64,000 bases of DNA from Nephrocerus scutellatus (GCA_947095585.1 OX352762.1:32278669-32342668); one strand, 5' to 3'; counted from the stretch's first letter, positions 52,266 through 63,364 are shown. Notes: generated by a model not told the origin, from the letters alone. Numbers and translations are program-made.

Positions 52266-54030
52266 CAAATTCAGTCTTTTAATGCAAAGATCGCACTCTT
52301 CGTTCGTCATATTACTGTTGTTAGGAACTTCAGAGAAAGGTTGGTTGTATCTTTTTCTTTCTGTTATTTTTTTTCAATTCACTGTTTATTCACTATGTGT
52401 AAATCACTGTCTTTTATTTTTTGTCTGGTATGTATTGTTATTATACTTTGTGTGTGTTGTTGAACACTGACACTGATCTTCTAATGTTGCCGGCTTGTAT
52501 GGTATCACACGACTCCCCCTGAAACAAGTTGGTTTGCTGCAGTAATGAATTTTTGCAAAATTTAATAAACGTTTTTATTTTATTGAATACGAATATTTTA
52601 AATACGGTATCAAGTTCCAATTCATCTTTAAATCGAAAGGATAACTGGTTTTCCTTAAATATTGAGCTAATATTAAATGCTTCAAGCATATACAGATACA
52701 CATATGTAGACAAATCGAATATTATGCCATTTATTTAAAATGCTTTATAAGTTCAAACACATTCATCGATCCAAGAATTCCAGCAATAATATCTAAGTAA
52801 CACATTTCTTATTCAATATGTACTCGTATCTTTACCTATGTGTACAAGCACATAAAGCATTGGCATAAACCTAAAAAATCCTATAGTTTTGGAATGTAAT
52901 GAGTTTCATGACGTTTTCCGTTCTTGTTTTTCGCTGCGATTCCTGCAGCAGCAGAGCCGAAACATTTTTGGACTTTTCGCGCTGTTTAACAGAATGCCAT
53001 CAGAGATCATGTTAGTACGGCCTCAGAAGGTCGGAATTACTTTACGAGCTCGTAATTTTCAGTGCGAGTTAACCAGTCGTGCGGCAAGCACTGCAGCTCG
53101 CTTATCGTGCTCTGCACTTCTACCAAACCGGTCTATGCAAGCGTTCAATTCTGAAAGTGTTTTATATAAAATTGCCCTTCCTTGCACCAGCGTACCTGTT
53201 AAGTGTTGATTAACCGGCGTTAGTAGTAAATGTACTAAATCTATTTATTTTCAAACTATTTACAGTTGTGTAGGAGTAACAAGGTGCGTGTGTGTGATCA
53301 AATGTTTGTTTTTTGTAAACAACTGAGCAAATAATTTTTTTAAATATTCCAAAATCACGTAATATAAATTTTCGGTTTTTTTTAGAATTTGTTGTTTTTT
53401 GTTACATAATTAGTTGATAAAAAATAATTCTACAGTGGTGGTACGTGATTCCAATCTAATGAAGAGTGTGTGTCCCAGCCTAGTTTTAAAATTTTATATT
53501 ATATAAATAGTATCTATAAGGGTTTTCTATGGGTTAAAGAAGATGTTAATTTTTCGAAGAATACGGAAAGTTGTCAGTTTTCTAAAAATGAAAATAAGTC
53601 CTCCTACTTTCTGGAAAAGGGAAAATAAAATTTTATATTTTTTTGTTATGGCATATTTAATATTTTAGTTTTTTAAATTGCTGAAAAAGAAGTATTACTT
53701 ATTTTTTTGGGTAAGACAAGACACGTTTGTAGAAGCCATAATTTTTTTATATAATTATTATGTTCAAGTTTCTCTATTATTTAATTAAAAATTTCAACTG
53801 ACGAAATTTCAATTAAAAAAAATAAAATAATTATTTTTTAATGTAATTTAGTTATAATGGTAAAATGGGTATGACGCAAAAGACAACAAATATCGTAGAT
53901 GCGCCTTACCGTAGAGTACAAATTTAAGCCACGAGTCATGAAAACTGTGCCCTTTGGTACTTTGGAAGAACTTTGGATACCACAATAATATATCGCCATT
54001 TATCCTATTATGATTATTAAAAATAAGCAT
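52266..54030. other. 1.75 kb without a recognised gene
   Basis: Mostly AT-rich. The exception is 52890-53215, which is less AT-biased and contains a protein-like minus-strand frame, listed separately. Open frames at 52111-52470 and 52441-52738 show no motif. Confidence 0.4.
53065..53252 (-). pseudogene. short protein-like frame, unidentified
   Basis: The minus-strand frame reads LTPVNQHLTGTLVQGRAILY, KTLSELNACIDRFGRSAEHD, KRAAVLAARLVNSH and then a stop. A shift would continue it as ENYELVK. Residue composition is helix-forming and charged, unlike the translation of the surrounding AT-rich DNA. No family was recognised. An LTR-element Gag N-terminus or a host exon remnant are both possible. 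Confidence 0.3.
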
Positions 54031-54041
54031 AAAAACTTAAA

Positions 54042-54327
54042 AAATAATAATATTCGGCGCGACAGGCCATTGCGTTCCAAGGCCTAGCATCTCGCGACCA
54101 TTTGTGTTGTGTATATTTTTGGGCACAAATGGAAGGGACCTACAATTTAAGGCCGGATCCGAACGGCGAATTGAGAAGCTTTCCCTGACAAGTTATTACT
54201 CTCGGAACGTTTGTCACCCATTCGCGAGAGGTGTGACACCGTGAAAAATACTTTTGGGGTTACTGGGATTCGAACCACGAACCTCCTACTCAGTAGCCTG
54301 TGCATTTCCACTGAGCCACGGCGCCCA
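54042..54327 (-). mobile_element. tRNA-derived SINE with target duplication
   Basis: Minus orientation: head GGGCGCCGTGGCTCAGTGG near 54325, B box GGTTCGAATCCCAG near 54275, body landmarks through TTGTAGGTCCCTTCC, and tail TATTCGGCGCGACAGGCC at 54051-54068 with an (ATT)n extension. It is flanked by AAAAACTTAAA at 54031-54041 and 54328-54338. Confidence 0.85.
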
Positions 54328-54338
54328 AAAAACTTAAA

Positions 54339-54555
54339 TAACGCTATAACGCTAATAATGATAATGATAACTCTAAAAAAAGTTTAATTTCTTACTAACA
54401 AACATATTTTTATCAGTTTCAAATTTATACTACAATGTCTGAGGCTTTTTCATAAGAAAGATTATTGTGTCAGATAACAAACGTATTTTCAAAAAGCCAA
54501 CAACTACAATGTTAGTTTATCGCACATTTACAATTAAATCAATTTTAGACTTAAT
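54339..54555. other. AT-rich spacer
   Basis: Nothing recognised. Confidence 0.45.
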
Positions 54556-54690
54556 TTGAATTTTTATACACATTCTCTTTATCTTGGTCGTACTCGTCGA
54601 TATATGAACTAATGTAACTTTGATAATAAATGTGTTCGTCATATATATTTTTTGCTAAGTCTTCAGAAATCTTTGATGGGATAATTTTTT
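54556..54690. repeat. direct repeat flanking a LINE scrap (left)
   Basis: TTGAATTTTTATACACATTC, TCTTTATC, ATAATAAATGTGTTCG, TTTTTTGCTAAGTCTTCAGA and AATCTTTGATGGGATAA recur, diverged, at 55128-55258. Confidence 0.65.
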
Positions 54691-55127
54691 TGTTGATATA
54701 ATCATTTTAATTAAATGATTTGGGAACCCATATCGTATAATTTTATAAACCAGCGCGTCGGTCCAAACAGTGTCGAAGGTTTTTTCGATGTCCACAAGAC
54801 AGGCGGCCGTCTTCCTCTTATCATTCAGATGCCAGTTAAAATCTGAAATAAATTTGGCCACAGCGTGCACTGTCGAGTGGTTTCTATTGAACCCAAATTG
54901 GTCCCGATGAATTATTTGTTTCGAACGCGGTCAAAATTGACTTACTTCAAGTACTTTCCCAATGCTAGACATGATACTGATAATACGGTAATTTATCGGA
55001 TCAAAAGGATCTTTCTTTTTCTTTATTATTGAAAAAAAAACCTTCGATACTTCCAAAAGTTTGGGAAGTAGTAATTACTAAGCAAGTTGTTTAAAATTAC
55101 GCAGTATTGCCGTATTTGAATTGTTTT
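54691..55127 (-). pseudogene. Jockey-type LINE scrap, related to 47861-49120
   Basis: 54655-54870 reads HAVAKFISDFNWHLNDKRKT, AACLVDIEKTFDTVWTDALV (motif A with Asp), YKIIRYGFPNHLIKMI. The preceding RT portion is at 54880-55120 in other frames (FDRVRNK- and PISIM-like). Motif C and everything downstream are missing; the last codons read into the flanking direct repeat. Confidence 0.78.
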
Positions 55128-55258
55128 ATACATTCTCTTTATCTATAAAAGGGCCTAAAATAAAGTGCCAATTATCTTTATAATAAATGTATTCATAATA
55201 TATTTTTTGCTAAGTATTTAGAAATCTTTGATATATATGGGATAACTTTTTTGTTTAA
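55128..55258. repeat. direct repeat flanking a LINE scrap (right)
   Basis: Counterpart of 54556-54690 (TTTTTTGCTAAGTATTTAGA, AATCTTTGATATATATGGGA). Confidence 0.65.
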
Positions 55259-55585
55259 CAACGCTTTGGTTTTATTAAGAATAGCTGTTCCTGAGCGCTC
55301 TGTCCGCCCTGCTACTCGCAAACATGAAGCCCCGCCTTCCTCTCACCACCGCGGGGAGGGGGTGTAATAAAGCCTATAACCTTCCCCTACATGCCAAAAA
55401 CATACATGAATATTTCATAAAAATTAATTAAATAATTAGTTAAATCGAAAATCATTACTCTTCCTAATTTAATCAGCCAATTTTGTTCGTTTTATCATCA
55501 CGCTCTCAAGCTTGGATACTCTAAAGTATCAAACTATAAATCAAGACTTACAGAAAATTTTTAGTTTAATAATTTTAAAATCTTT
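55259..55585. other. spacer with a short GC-rich island
   Basis: 55290-55370 is unusually GC-rich for the region (CCCCGCCTTCCTCTCACCAC, CGCGGGGAGGGGG). The rest is AT-rich. No gene seen. Confidence 0.4.
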
Positions 55586-55795
55586 TAAAATTAAACGTGC
55601 TGGTGTGTAAATACTGTGTATATCTCCGACTACAGCAATTTCTGTAAAAATTGTGTGATCGGAGCCCGTAGCTCAGGGATCCCATATTTTTTTCAAAACT
55701 AATCCGATTCTATTTAAACCCATTTGTATCTCCGATTAGAGAATTTACATGAACAGTTTTAATTTTTGTGGGATGGTTTTTTTATTTTCTTATAG
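55586..55795 (-). repeat. family A fragment with 5' end
   Basis: Two eroded monomers (TATCTCCGACTACAGCAATT, GTATCTCCGATTAGAGAA) lead to the inverted 5' end (ATTTTTGTGGGATGGTTTTT). Confidence 0.65.
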
Positions 55796-55881
55796 CTTCA
55801 TACATTTTCTAACTTCAAACCCGAAAGTAAAACCCTGTCAAAGTATAAGTGTTTTCGTAGTGTTTCACTCCCACTAACTTA

Positions 55882-56017
55882 CTGTCATACCCAAATTGGG
55901 GCATAAGCGTCAGTATTAAAATAGTCCATATAAAAAAATTTCTCTTTTAAATTTTTTTATATGGAGTTTTTTAAACGCCAACTTATGACGGTCCAGGCTC
56001 CAATTTAGATATGACAG
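55882..56017. repeat. 136-bp hairpin element
   Basis: The outer tips CTGTCATA (55882) and TATGACAG (56010) mirror each other. Next inward, CCAAATTGGGGC and GCTCCAATTTAG mirror imperfectly. The inner stem CCATATAAAAAAATTT (55926-55941) and AAATTTTTTTATATGG (55949-55964) is perfect over 16 bp, around a 7-base loop. Probably a short fold-back MITE. Confidence 0.7.
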
Positions 56018-57945
56018 GATGATCGAATTAAAAAAATCTCAGAAATTTGTTTTGCTCGCTCTCATCGCCATCTTATGAGTAAACGGATCAGTTACAGCAC
56101 CTATCAGCGCCGATAGCTTCGGTGAAGAAGGTTTGCAAAATAACGCACAATTACACCAAACCACGCACTTGTAAATGAAACTCTAAGACGAAACCAAGAG
56201 AAAGAAATCTTAATTCTATCCAGCAAATAAACAAAGTGCGCGCTATGTTAGTTTTTTGTTTGTATATTTTTTTTTCTTTTTACCTGAGATAACAGTTACT
56301 TCAACACGTATAGTGATATTTTGATATTTTAATCAGTTAAAGACTGTTGACTTGATAAAAACTGATAAATTCTACTATCATTGTTGTATCTACAATATAA
56401 GAGTAAAGCTTCGACCATATTGCATATATTTTAGTAGTACACATATATTTCTTTATCACTATACCTATACCCAAAAAGACTTGCACTCTTTTCTTATAAT
56501 TTTTTCGACAGAAATTTTTAAGCAAAACGTCGAAAACTACTACATACTCGTATTTGTCTTCAATACATAAAAAATTGCAATATTTCCTAAATTTAATATG
56601 CGATAATAAATTAAAGTACAAGCATTTATCTGGCATCTACATCCAGCTCTTTTTTGTATTTCAAAAGTTTTCTTATAAAAAATTCGATAAGCATGTCTAA
56701 TTTTTTTGATTTTTCTAAAGATTAATTAATCGATATGGTCTGAAGACCTTATTTGCTTTTTTGATACAGTTGTTGTGACTAGTTCGCCATTGTGTTTAGT
56801 TCAATTAACAGTGATCGTATTGTGCGCGAAATCCATTAATGTTAGCCTGGTAACAAATTTAAAATTTTGCTAACGAATTAATTGCTAGATATTCCCCGTC
56901 TGTGCCATTCCATTAGGTGTGAATATTTCTATTTGCAATTTTAACTAAATGAGAAAGAAAAAGCAATGGTATTTCATTTAGAAGAAATAGAACGTTAGAA
57001 AAATTTTTACGAACGTATAATTTTTTTATAGAAGGAGCAGGTTTGAAACATTGTTTTATGGTTTTTAAGTGACTGAATTTCGATGATAGTTACTGACAGA
57101 TAGGTTTGTTGTTGCAAATTTTAAGATTGGGTAGCATAGAAAGTATCTTAAATTATACGTAACTTAAAATCCATTTTTTCTTAAAGCCATATATTATATT
57201 ATTTCATGGTTGAGAAAATCAGTTTCAATAATGAGATTTAACTACCATTTACTAAATACAAGAAAACTCTATTGAATGATTAAAATTAAACTTAAGGAAC
57301 AACCAACAAACATAATAAAAGTGTTATTTTGTGTTAATTTCATAGCACTATATGGAACTATGTATATGGTAAATCTATATGGTAAATCTGTATTTGTACT
57401 CACAATCACAACATGTATCCACGTAAAAGTTTTGGTTAAAACCAGAAGAGCTGCTTTGATTTCGCGCTTAATTTAGCGAGTTATTTATATGTGAATAAGA
57501 TTCCAATGCTATTTAAATAGCGTTTGCTAACTAATCGACAAAATTATACAGTCGTTTGGTCTTCTTTCGGCTATATTTCGGTGTATAAATTGGATAACGT
57601 TTTAAAAATCGTTAAACTGCTATTTCGATCATAAAAATTAAATTATACTTTCGTCTTTTAATTTTTAGGAGATGTACTAAATATTAAAAAATTGTTTGTG
57701 GCTTATAGCAAATAGTTTTATAGTATAGTTTTTTGTGAGGAACAAAATGCTGTTTATTTTGAAAAAAAAACCGATTCTTTGGTTAAATTTATGCTCTACC
57801 AGTTGATTAGATTTAACATTCTTAACTGCAGCAATATGTATTTAAACTAATATATGTTACTTGAAATGAAATTTAACTGCAAATGATGTGTAAATTACGA
57901 GTATAATGTACAATAAACAACCTGATATTTTTAGGTTCTCTATAT
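56018..57945. other. 1.9 kb without a recognised gene
   Basis: AT-rich, with no family motif found. Frames at 56337-56636 and 57276-57476 have no recognisable domain. 56050-56240 is less AT-biased, but nothing in it could be tied to a gene. This is the longest stretch without a transposon assignment, so it is the best place to look for host sequence. Confidence 0.4.
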
Positions 57946-58745
57946 AACCTACAGAGGATTCCCCAGATGATGAAAAAGAAGAATTCTTTGAATAATTCGA
58001 ACGGAAACTCCATGCCTGTCCTCAGTATGACGTAAAAATCATTCTTGGGGATATGAATGCCAAAATAGGTAGGGAGCCAGTATTCATGCAGTACATTGGC
58101 ACCCATAGCTTACACGAGACCACTAATGACAATGGACAACGAGTCATAGATATGGCAGCAAGCAAAAATTTGGTAATTGCGAGTACAAGGTTTGCGCGTA
58201 AAAATATCCCCAAAGCCACCTAGGCAACTTGCAACCAGATAGACCACGTGTTGATAGACCGCCGACACAACCCGAACCTGATGACGGTACGAACGTACCG
58301 AGGTGCCAACATCGACTCGGACCACTGTCTTGTTGGTATAATGCTCCGACCGCGGATTGCATCATCAAGAAAGACAGCATCCGCGAATCAGATTCGAGTC
58401 AACACGGCTGCCCTTCGCAACGAAGAGACCAGAAACAACTATGGTCAAGCTATAGGACCCGCCCTAAATGCAGGGACAGTAAGTCATGGGGCTGATATGC
58501 CGGGCGTAGAAGAGAAATGGACACGCCTTAAGAATACTGTCATTAGTACTGCTGACTCCATCTTAGACAGCAGTCGTAGAGATCGAAACGACTGGTTCGA
58601 TGACGAATGTAAGCTAGCGACTGAACGTAAGAATGTTGCGTACCGAGCAATGCAGCAATCTCAGAAAACGCGGGCAAGCGTTGAAAGAAAGCAGCCTGGG
58701 AGAGGAATCTCGTCCGTGAACTAGAAGAGTATAGAGAGCGAGGAC
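57946..58745 (+). pseudogene. LINE-1f fragment: endonuclease and linker
   Basis: It starts inside the endonuclease (TACAGAGGATTCCCCAGATG) and carries GDMNAKIGREPVFMQYIG, THSLHETTNDNGQRVI and IDHVLIDRRH. The SDH motif is in the frame at 58248-58724 (GANIDSDHCLVGI), which continues through RNDWFDDECKLATERKNVAY. It breaks at about 58745 where the RTE-like LINE begins. A small deletion near 58225 removes part of the endonuclease core. Confidence 0.8.
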
Positions 58746-61125
58746 CGTTCAGATACAAGATGAATTCGATGATACTATAATCTGAGAGCTCTTTTAGGTT
58801 GGAACAAATGGTTTACCTTTATCCGGGCTTGGGACCGGCAGGCAGTAATTTTACCGCCAGTTCCGAGGACAATCCTCTTCTTTCCTCCTTTACTCCGCGG
58901 GGGAGCAAAGGGCTTCTACAAACGCCCGCCAACGAACTCGATTTAACGCCTGGGGTTTCAAGAGACGCCACTCGGTCCCCTGGGATCTTGCTTCCTCTTC
59001 TATTGTCCTCTTCCATGTCTTGCTAGGACGGCCAACTCACGGCTTCCTTGTGGATTCCAGTCGAGCGCTAGTTTCGTAATGTCGTCCGCTGGTTTTCTCT
59101 AAGTGTGGCCAATCCAGCTCCATTTTCGTCGTCTGATGGTGAGCGCGATTGCTTCCTGCTGTGTTACTCTCCGCAAGTCTTGATTGGTGATAATGTCCGG
59201 CCATCTTATTCTCAGTATCCTCCTTAAGTACTTGTTGACGAAAACTTGGAGGCGCGTCGCAATTGACTCTGTGACTTTCCACGTTTCGCAGCCATACAAG
59301 AGTACTGAGAGAACGTTAGAACTGAAGATCATTAGCTTTAGATTCCGGGAGATTTGCGAGGAGTTCTAGATATTATTTAGCATACTATAAGAGTGTCGCG
59401 CCTTATTTACACGAGAGCACACATCAGAGTCAGCACCACCATTTTTAGACATCCAGCTGCCCAAATAACAAAACTTATCGACTTCCTTTATCTGATGTCC
59501 GTCAATCGAGAGTTCACATGTGCCACTAGCGTTAACGCGAAGTTTTGTTTTTGAGACGTTAATTTTTAAACCCACTTTGTTAGCGTGGAGTTTAAGTGAG
59601 TTTAATTTTCGCTCCATGTCACCTAGCGATTGTGATAGGACAGCTCCTTAATGATGTTGATGATTTTTTCCGGAACACCATAACTAGACAAAATCTGCCA
59701 CATCATGTTTCGGCCTACGCTATCAAAAGCGCGTTTAAAATCTACAAAAACCATACACAGAGGAGAGCGATACTCAACTGATTGCTTAATGATTATACGA
59801 TCTCAAATCACCTTTCTTGGAAAGTTTGACTATTAAGCCTTCTTTTAACGACGATGGAATAGATTCAGATTCTTAGATATCTTGATATATCGCATGCAAT
59901 TTTCGCGTAGTTAACTCGACGTCAGCTTGGAGGAGTTCTGCGTAGATATTGTCGTTGCCTGCTGCTTTACCTGATTGCAGTGAACGAATTGTTGTCCTTA
60001 TCTCATCCAACGAAGGGGTAGCGACGCTGATGTTAAGTAGCCTATTAAGGTGCATATGTGGGTTGATGGACGTGCCTGGCGAAGTACAATTCAAAATATT
60101 CCTAAAATGCTCTGTCCAGCGGGTTAATTGTTGTTCCTCCATAAGGATCAAAGAGCCATCTATTGCCTTAACAGGGTAGTTGATGTGGTGTTTCTTGTTG
60201 GCGAGCTTACGAGCGAGTTGGTAGACTGTGCTATATTGCCTGCTATCAGCGGCTAGCTGTGCTTATGTTGAGATGTCGCTTAGCCATGCTCTTTTGTCGT
60301 TCCTAGCTGAACGGCCAACTTGTCGGTCCAGATCCCTATACTTCTGCGCTAATGCGCTTCGCTCGGCACCCGAGGCCGCGTTTAACTCTGCTTTGATGGA
60401 TTGTCGTTCACGAATTGTGTTCCATGTGCTATCCTGATATCCATTCTTTTCTAGTTTTGTCGGCATAGCCTAAAACGGATGAGGCTGCTTCCGTATACGC
60501 ATTTACTGTTTTCTCCCATTTAGACTCTAGGGTTTGGGGCTGTATCTCATAGAGAGACTGTTGTACGCGGGATACATATTGCAGTTTCACATCTGGGTCT
60601 TTCAGTGCAGCTACAGCTGGGTTTCTCGTTATTTGACTTCGTGTGACTGAGTGGACCGCGAGCTTCAACCGCACAAGGTGGTGGTCGCTGTAGACGTCGG
60701 CTGCTCTTCGGGTTCTAACGTCCAGCAAAGATGATCGCCACTTGCGGCTAATAGCGTAGTGATCAATCTGGTTGTTGTACATGTGATCAGGAGAGGTCCA
60801 GGTGGCTTTGTGGATGTTTTTGTGGGGAAAAATTGTGCCTCCAATGATTAGGTTGCGATCAGAACATAGATCAGCAAACCTTTCGCCGTTGTTATTCATA
60901 GAACCAAGGCCGTGTTTTCCCATGACATGTTCCCAATCACTGTTGTCGCTGCCTACATTTGCGTTAAGGTCACCCATCAAAATAACGATGTCACTCTTCC
61001 GTAGTTGATCTAATGAATTATTTTGACGCAAGTAAAACGAGTCATTTTCTTCAGAGGTGGCTGTTCCGTTGGTGCATAAGATGGAACAAACACGACCTGT
61101 CGAACAGCAGATCCGAGGACAATGA
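58746..61125 (-). pseudogene. RTE-like LINE, second copy with endonuclease
   Basis: Minus strand, from 61125. Endonuclease: SDIVILMGDLNANVGSDNSD, GSMNNNGERFADLCSDRN, IGGTIFPHKNIHKATWTSPD, NQIDHYAISRKWRSSLLDV, RAADVYSDHHLVRLKLAV. A linker follows (SALAQKYRDLDRQVGRSARN, RKLANKKHHINYPVKAIDG). RT start: EEQQLTRWTEHFRNIL and TPSLDEIRTTIRSLQSGKAA. The central RT, including motif C, is largely deleted between 59870 and 59620. The C-terminal part matches 38380-39030 (LKINVSKTK, LGSWMSKNGGADSDV, RIRWPDIITNQDLRRVTQQE, RRKWSWIGHT). A 3' untranslated segment reaches 58746. It has the endonuclease that the first copy lacks. Confidence 0.85.
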
Positions 61126-61250
61126 TTTCTGTAAAAATATTTGGAAATGATCGTGTCCCAAGGCAAAGGTACTCCCATATAATTTTTTTCAAAATAAACC
61201 CTATTTTATTAAAACTGTGCATATCTCTGGAATTTTAAATTTTCATGATG
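61126..61250 (-). repeat. family A monomer scrap
   Basis: One inverted monomer with TTTCTGTAAAAATATTTGGA and TGATCGTGTCCCAAGGC, then an eroded 5' end (AAATTTTCATGATG). Confidence 0.5.
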
Positions 61251-61354
61251 TTTTTATATATGTGTTTATTTTATATGGTTTATTTTTAACCCTCTTTGAA
61301 CAGCGCTCAGCGCTTGACTGTTTGGTATGGTTTAGGAATGGCCATTTCGCTTTG
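61251..61354. other. short spacer
   Basis: Nothing recognised. Confidence 0.45.
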
Positions 61355-62140
61355 AAAAAAAAACAACCCATAAAAATTTTCATCTAAATTCTCTACTCGA
61401 CCCTCGATCCTGGTTAATTTTTTTTTATTGTAGGAGAAAATCATCGAAAGAGACATTTGACATCAGATGTTAAAATTGAAAATGCTCCGATCATTTTATT
61501 CGGAGCACTTAGAGCACGCTTTTACTCTGAGCAAATAAGAAACACGATCATTTATCTTGAGAACTTTTTGACTGCTCTGAACTAATTTGTGAAAACGCGA
61601 AATGACAGAATATTGTGAAAACTTGTTGTTCTATCTGTAAGTTGCTATCGACATAAAAAAACGACATCAATAAAAATACAATTCAGTGAATAATTAAGTA
61701 AGTTGAAGTAAGCATAAAACATTTATGTCTCGTTTTACTTGCTGGGTTTAGCGTGAGCTAAGATTTCTCTCTCTCTCTCCACCTCCAAAAGCATGCAGCG
61801 CAGCCGACTGCGCAGCACACACCGCACACAGTCATTAAAGTACGACGATATCTGATGCCACTATAAGAAATTAAAAAAGTGTATAAGGGCCTCGCGGCCG
61901 AACCGGGGCCCGATCACTACCAAATTTTAGAAAAAATATTTTTTATTGGGTATACACATGTGTGTAAAATTTGTGGGACCCCGAGGTCCGAGGGAAAGTA
62001 TTGTCACCGGAAATATACATGTGTGCAAAATTTCAATAAAATCGGGCTATGGGAAGTGGGTTAAAAATTGATCAGAAAATCTGACCAGCCAGCCACCCAG
62101 CCAGCCACGTGCACGCGAAGTTAATATAGAGAATTTAAAA
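61355..62140 (+). mobile_element. family A, complete single copy with conserved core
   Basis: Reference copy. 5' end AAAACAACCCATAAAAATTT and CATCTAAATTCTCTA; a shortened 90-bp end segment (GACCCTCGATCCTGG); conserved core 61430-61860 (ATCGAAAGAGACATTTGACA, GCATGCAGCGCAGCCGACTG, CTCTCTCTCTCCACC). Two monomers follow, then GGGAAGTGGGTTAAAAATTG, the (CCAG)n-like zone (62085-62107) and GCACGCGAAGTTAATATAGA-GAATTT. The TAAATTCTCTA near the 5' end is the exact inverse of TAGAGAATTTA at the 3' end. No coding capacity at ~785 bp. Confidence 0.78.
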
Positions 62141-62224
62141 AGTAGATCGCACAACAACGTTATGGTCAACGGAAACCGAAACAGATACAATTTTAAAAGA
62201 AACCCATCAGCTAACCCTATATAA
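62141..62224. other. short spacer
   Basis: Nothing recognised. Confidence 0.4.
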
Positions 62225-63364
62225 CACTAATGCTCTAGAATTGCAGGTGGCCGTAACTATCTCTGACTGGTGGAAGTGCGATCAAACCTCCACGTGGTGG
62301 CCACCGGTAATTTTCCTCCAATTCAGGAAAAGCGGAATGATGGGGCTAGTCCCTTCAAAGTAAGGTTGGCGCGAGGCCAATAACCTCGCCAGTAAAAAAT
62401 TATTATTATAATAATATTCGGCGCAACAGACCATTTCGGTCCAAGGACTAACTTCTCGCGACCATTTGTGCTGCGCATGTTAATTTTTGGACACCAATGG
62501 AAGGACCTACAATTTAAGGCCGGATCCGAACGGCGAATTGAGAAGCTTTCCGTGACAAGCTATTACTCTCGGAACGTTTGTCACACCGTGAAAAATACTT
62601 TTTGGTGTTACTGGGATTCGAAACTGAACCTCTTGCTCAGCAGCCGTGTGCATTTCCACTGAGCCACGGCTCCCACCACCCAAAAAATTATTATTACGGA
62701 ACCCAAAATCAGCCTCGGATACACTGATGAACGACGACGACCACGGCAACGAAAACGGCTAACGGATTTAAGAATTTTCTCATGGAACGTACGCTCACTG
62801 TATAGAGCATGAGCTGCATAGCAGATGGCCGATACCCTGTCTTAATATAAGGCCGAGATAACAGCAATCCAGGAGATGCGGTGGATGGTGTCTTATAAAA
62901 ATCAGAATATGACATATATTACAGCTGTTATGCAAGACATCATATGCTCGGGGTGGTGTTTCTAGTCAGCAAAAGAATGAAGCCCACCATTATCGGCTTT
63001 AAAGCAATAAATTAACGGCTATGCACCCTTCGCGTGGGGGGGGGGAAATTGAAAAACATAAGCCCCATAAACGTTCACGCACCTACCGATGAACCTACGG
63101 TATGGTGCTCCGAGCACGGATTGCATCATCACGAAAGACTGCATTCGTGAATCATATTCGAGTCAACACGGCTGCCCTTCGCAACGAAGAGACCAGAAAC
63201 AACTACGGTCAAGCGATACGACTCGCCCTAAATGCAGGGAGAATAAGTCCTGGGGCTGAGATGCTAGGCGTAGAAGAGAAATGGACATACGCCTTAAAAT
63301 CTCATAGAACGCGGGCACGTGAAGATGAATATAAGAGCTCAGAAGATATGATATATACTACATA
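62225..63364 (+). pseudogene. LINE-1f 5' part, interrupted by a SINE
   Basis: 62225-62407 is the LINE leader (TTGCAGGTGGCCGTAACTAT, TTGGCGCGAGGCCAATAACC). After the SINE, 62696-62960 encodes the start of the protein (TDERRRPRQRKRLTDL, FSWNVRSLYRA-like, YKAEITAIQEMRW). This gives the N-terminus of the endonuclease, with its conserved WNVRSL. 63080-63360 jumps to the linker (ARIASSRKTAFVNHIRVNTA, LRNEETRNNYGQAIRLAL). The endonuclease core is deleted. Confidence 0.78.
62408..62681 (-). mobile_element. SINE inserted in LINE-1f leader
   Basis: Minus orientation; head GGGAGCCGTGGCTCAGTGG near 62670, tail AATATTCGGCGCAACAGACC at 62410-62429. It is flanked by the 14-bp duplication AAAAAATTATTATT (62394-62407 and 62682-62695). 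Removal of the SINE restores the LINE leader. Confidence 0.88.

Noticed and set aside
52111..52470. 119-residue hydrophobic frame
   Set aside because: No motif; it overlaps the 5' leader of LINE-1f and AT-rich flank.
52889..53209. 106-residue plus-strand frame
   Set aside because: Antisense to the more protein-like minus-strand reading at 53065-53252 and without any recognisable domain.
55290..55370. GC-rich island as a promoter
   Set aside because: Only ~80 bp, with no start-site motif or downstream gene visible.
58799..59026. Open frames in both strands near the end of the RTE-like LINE
   Set aside because: They are shadow frames of its C-terminal coding region and 3' untranslated part.
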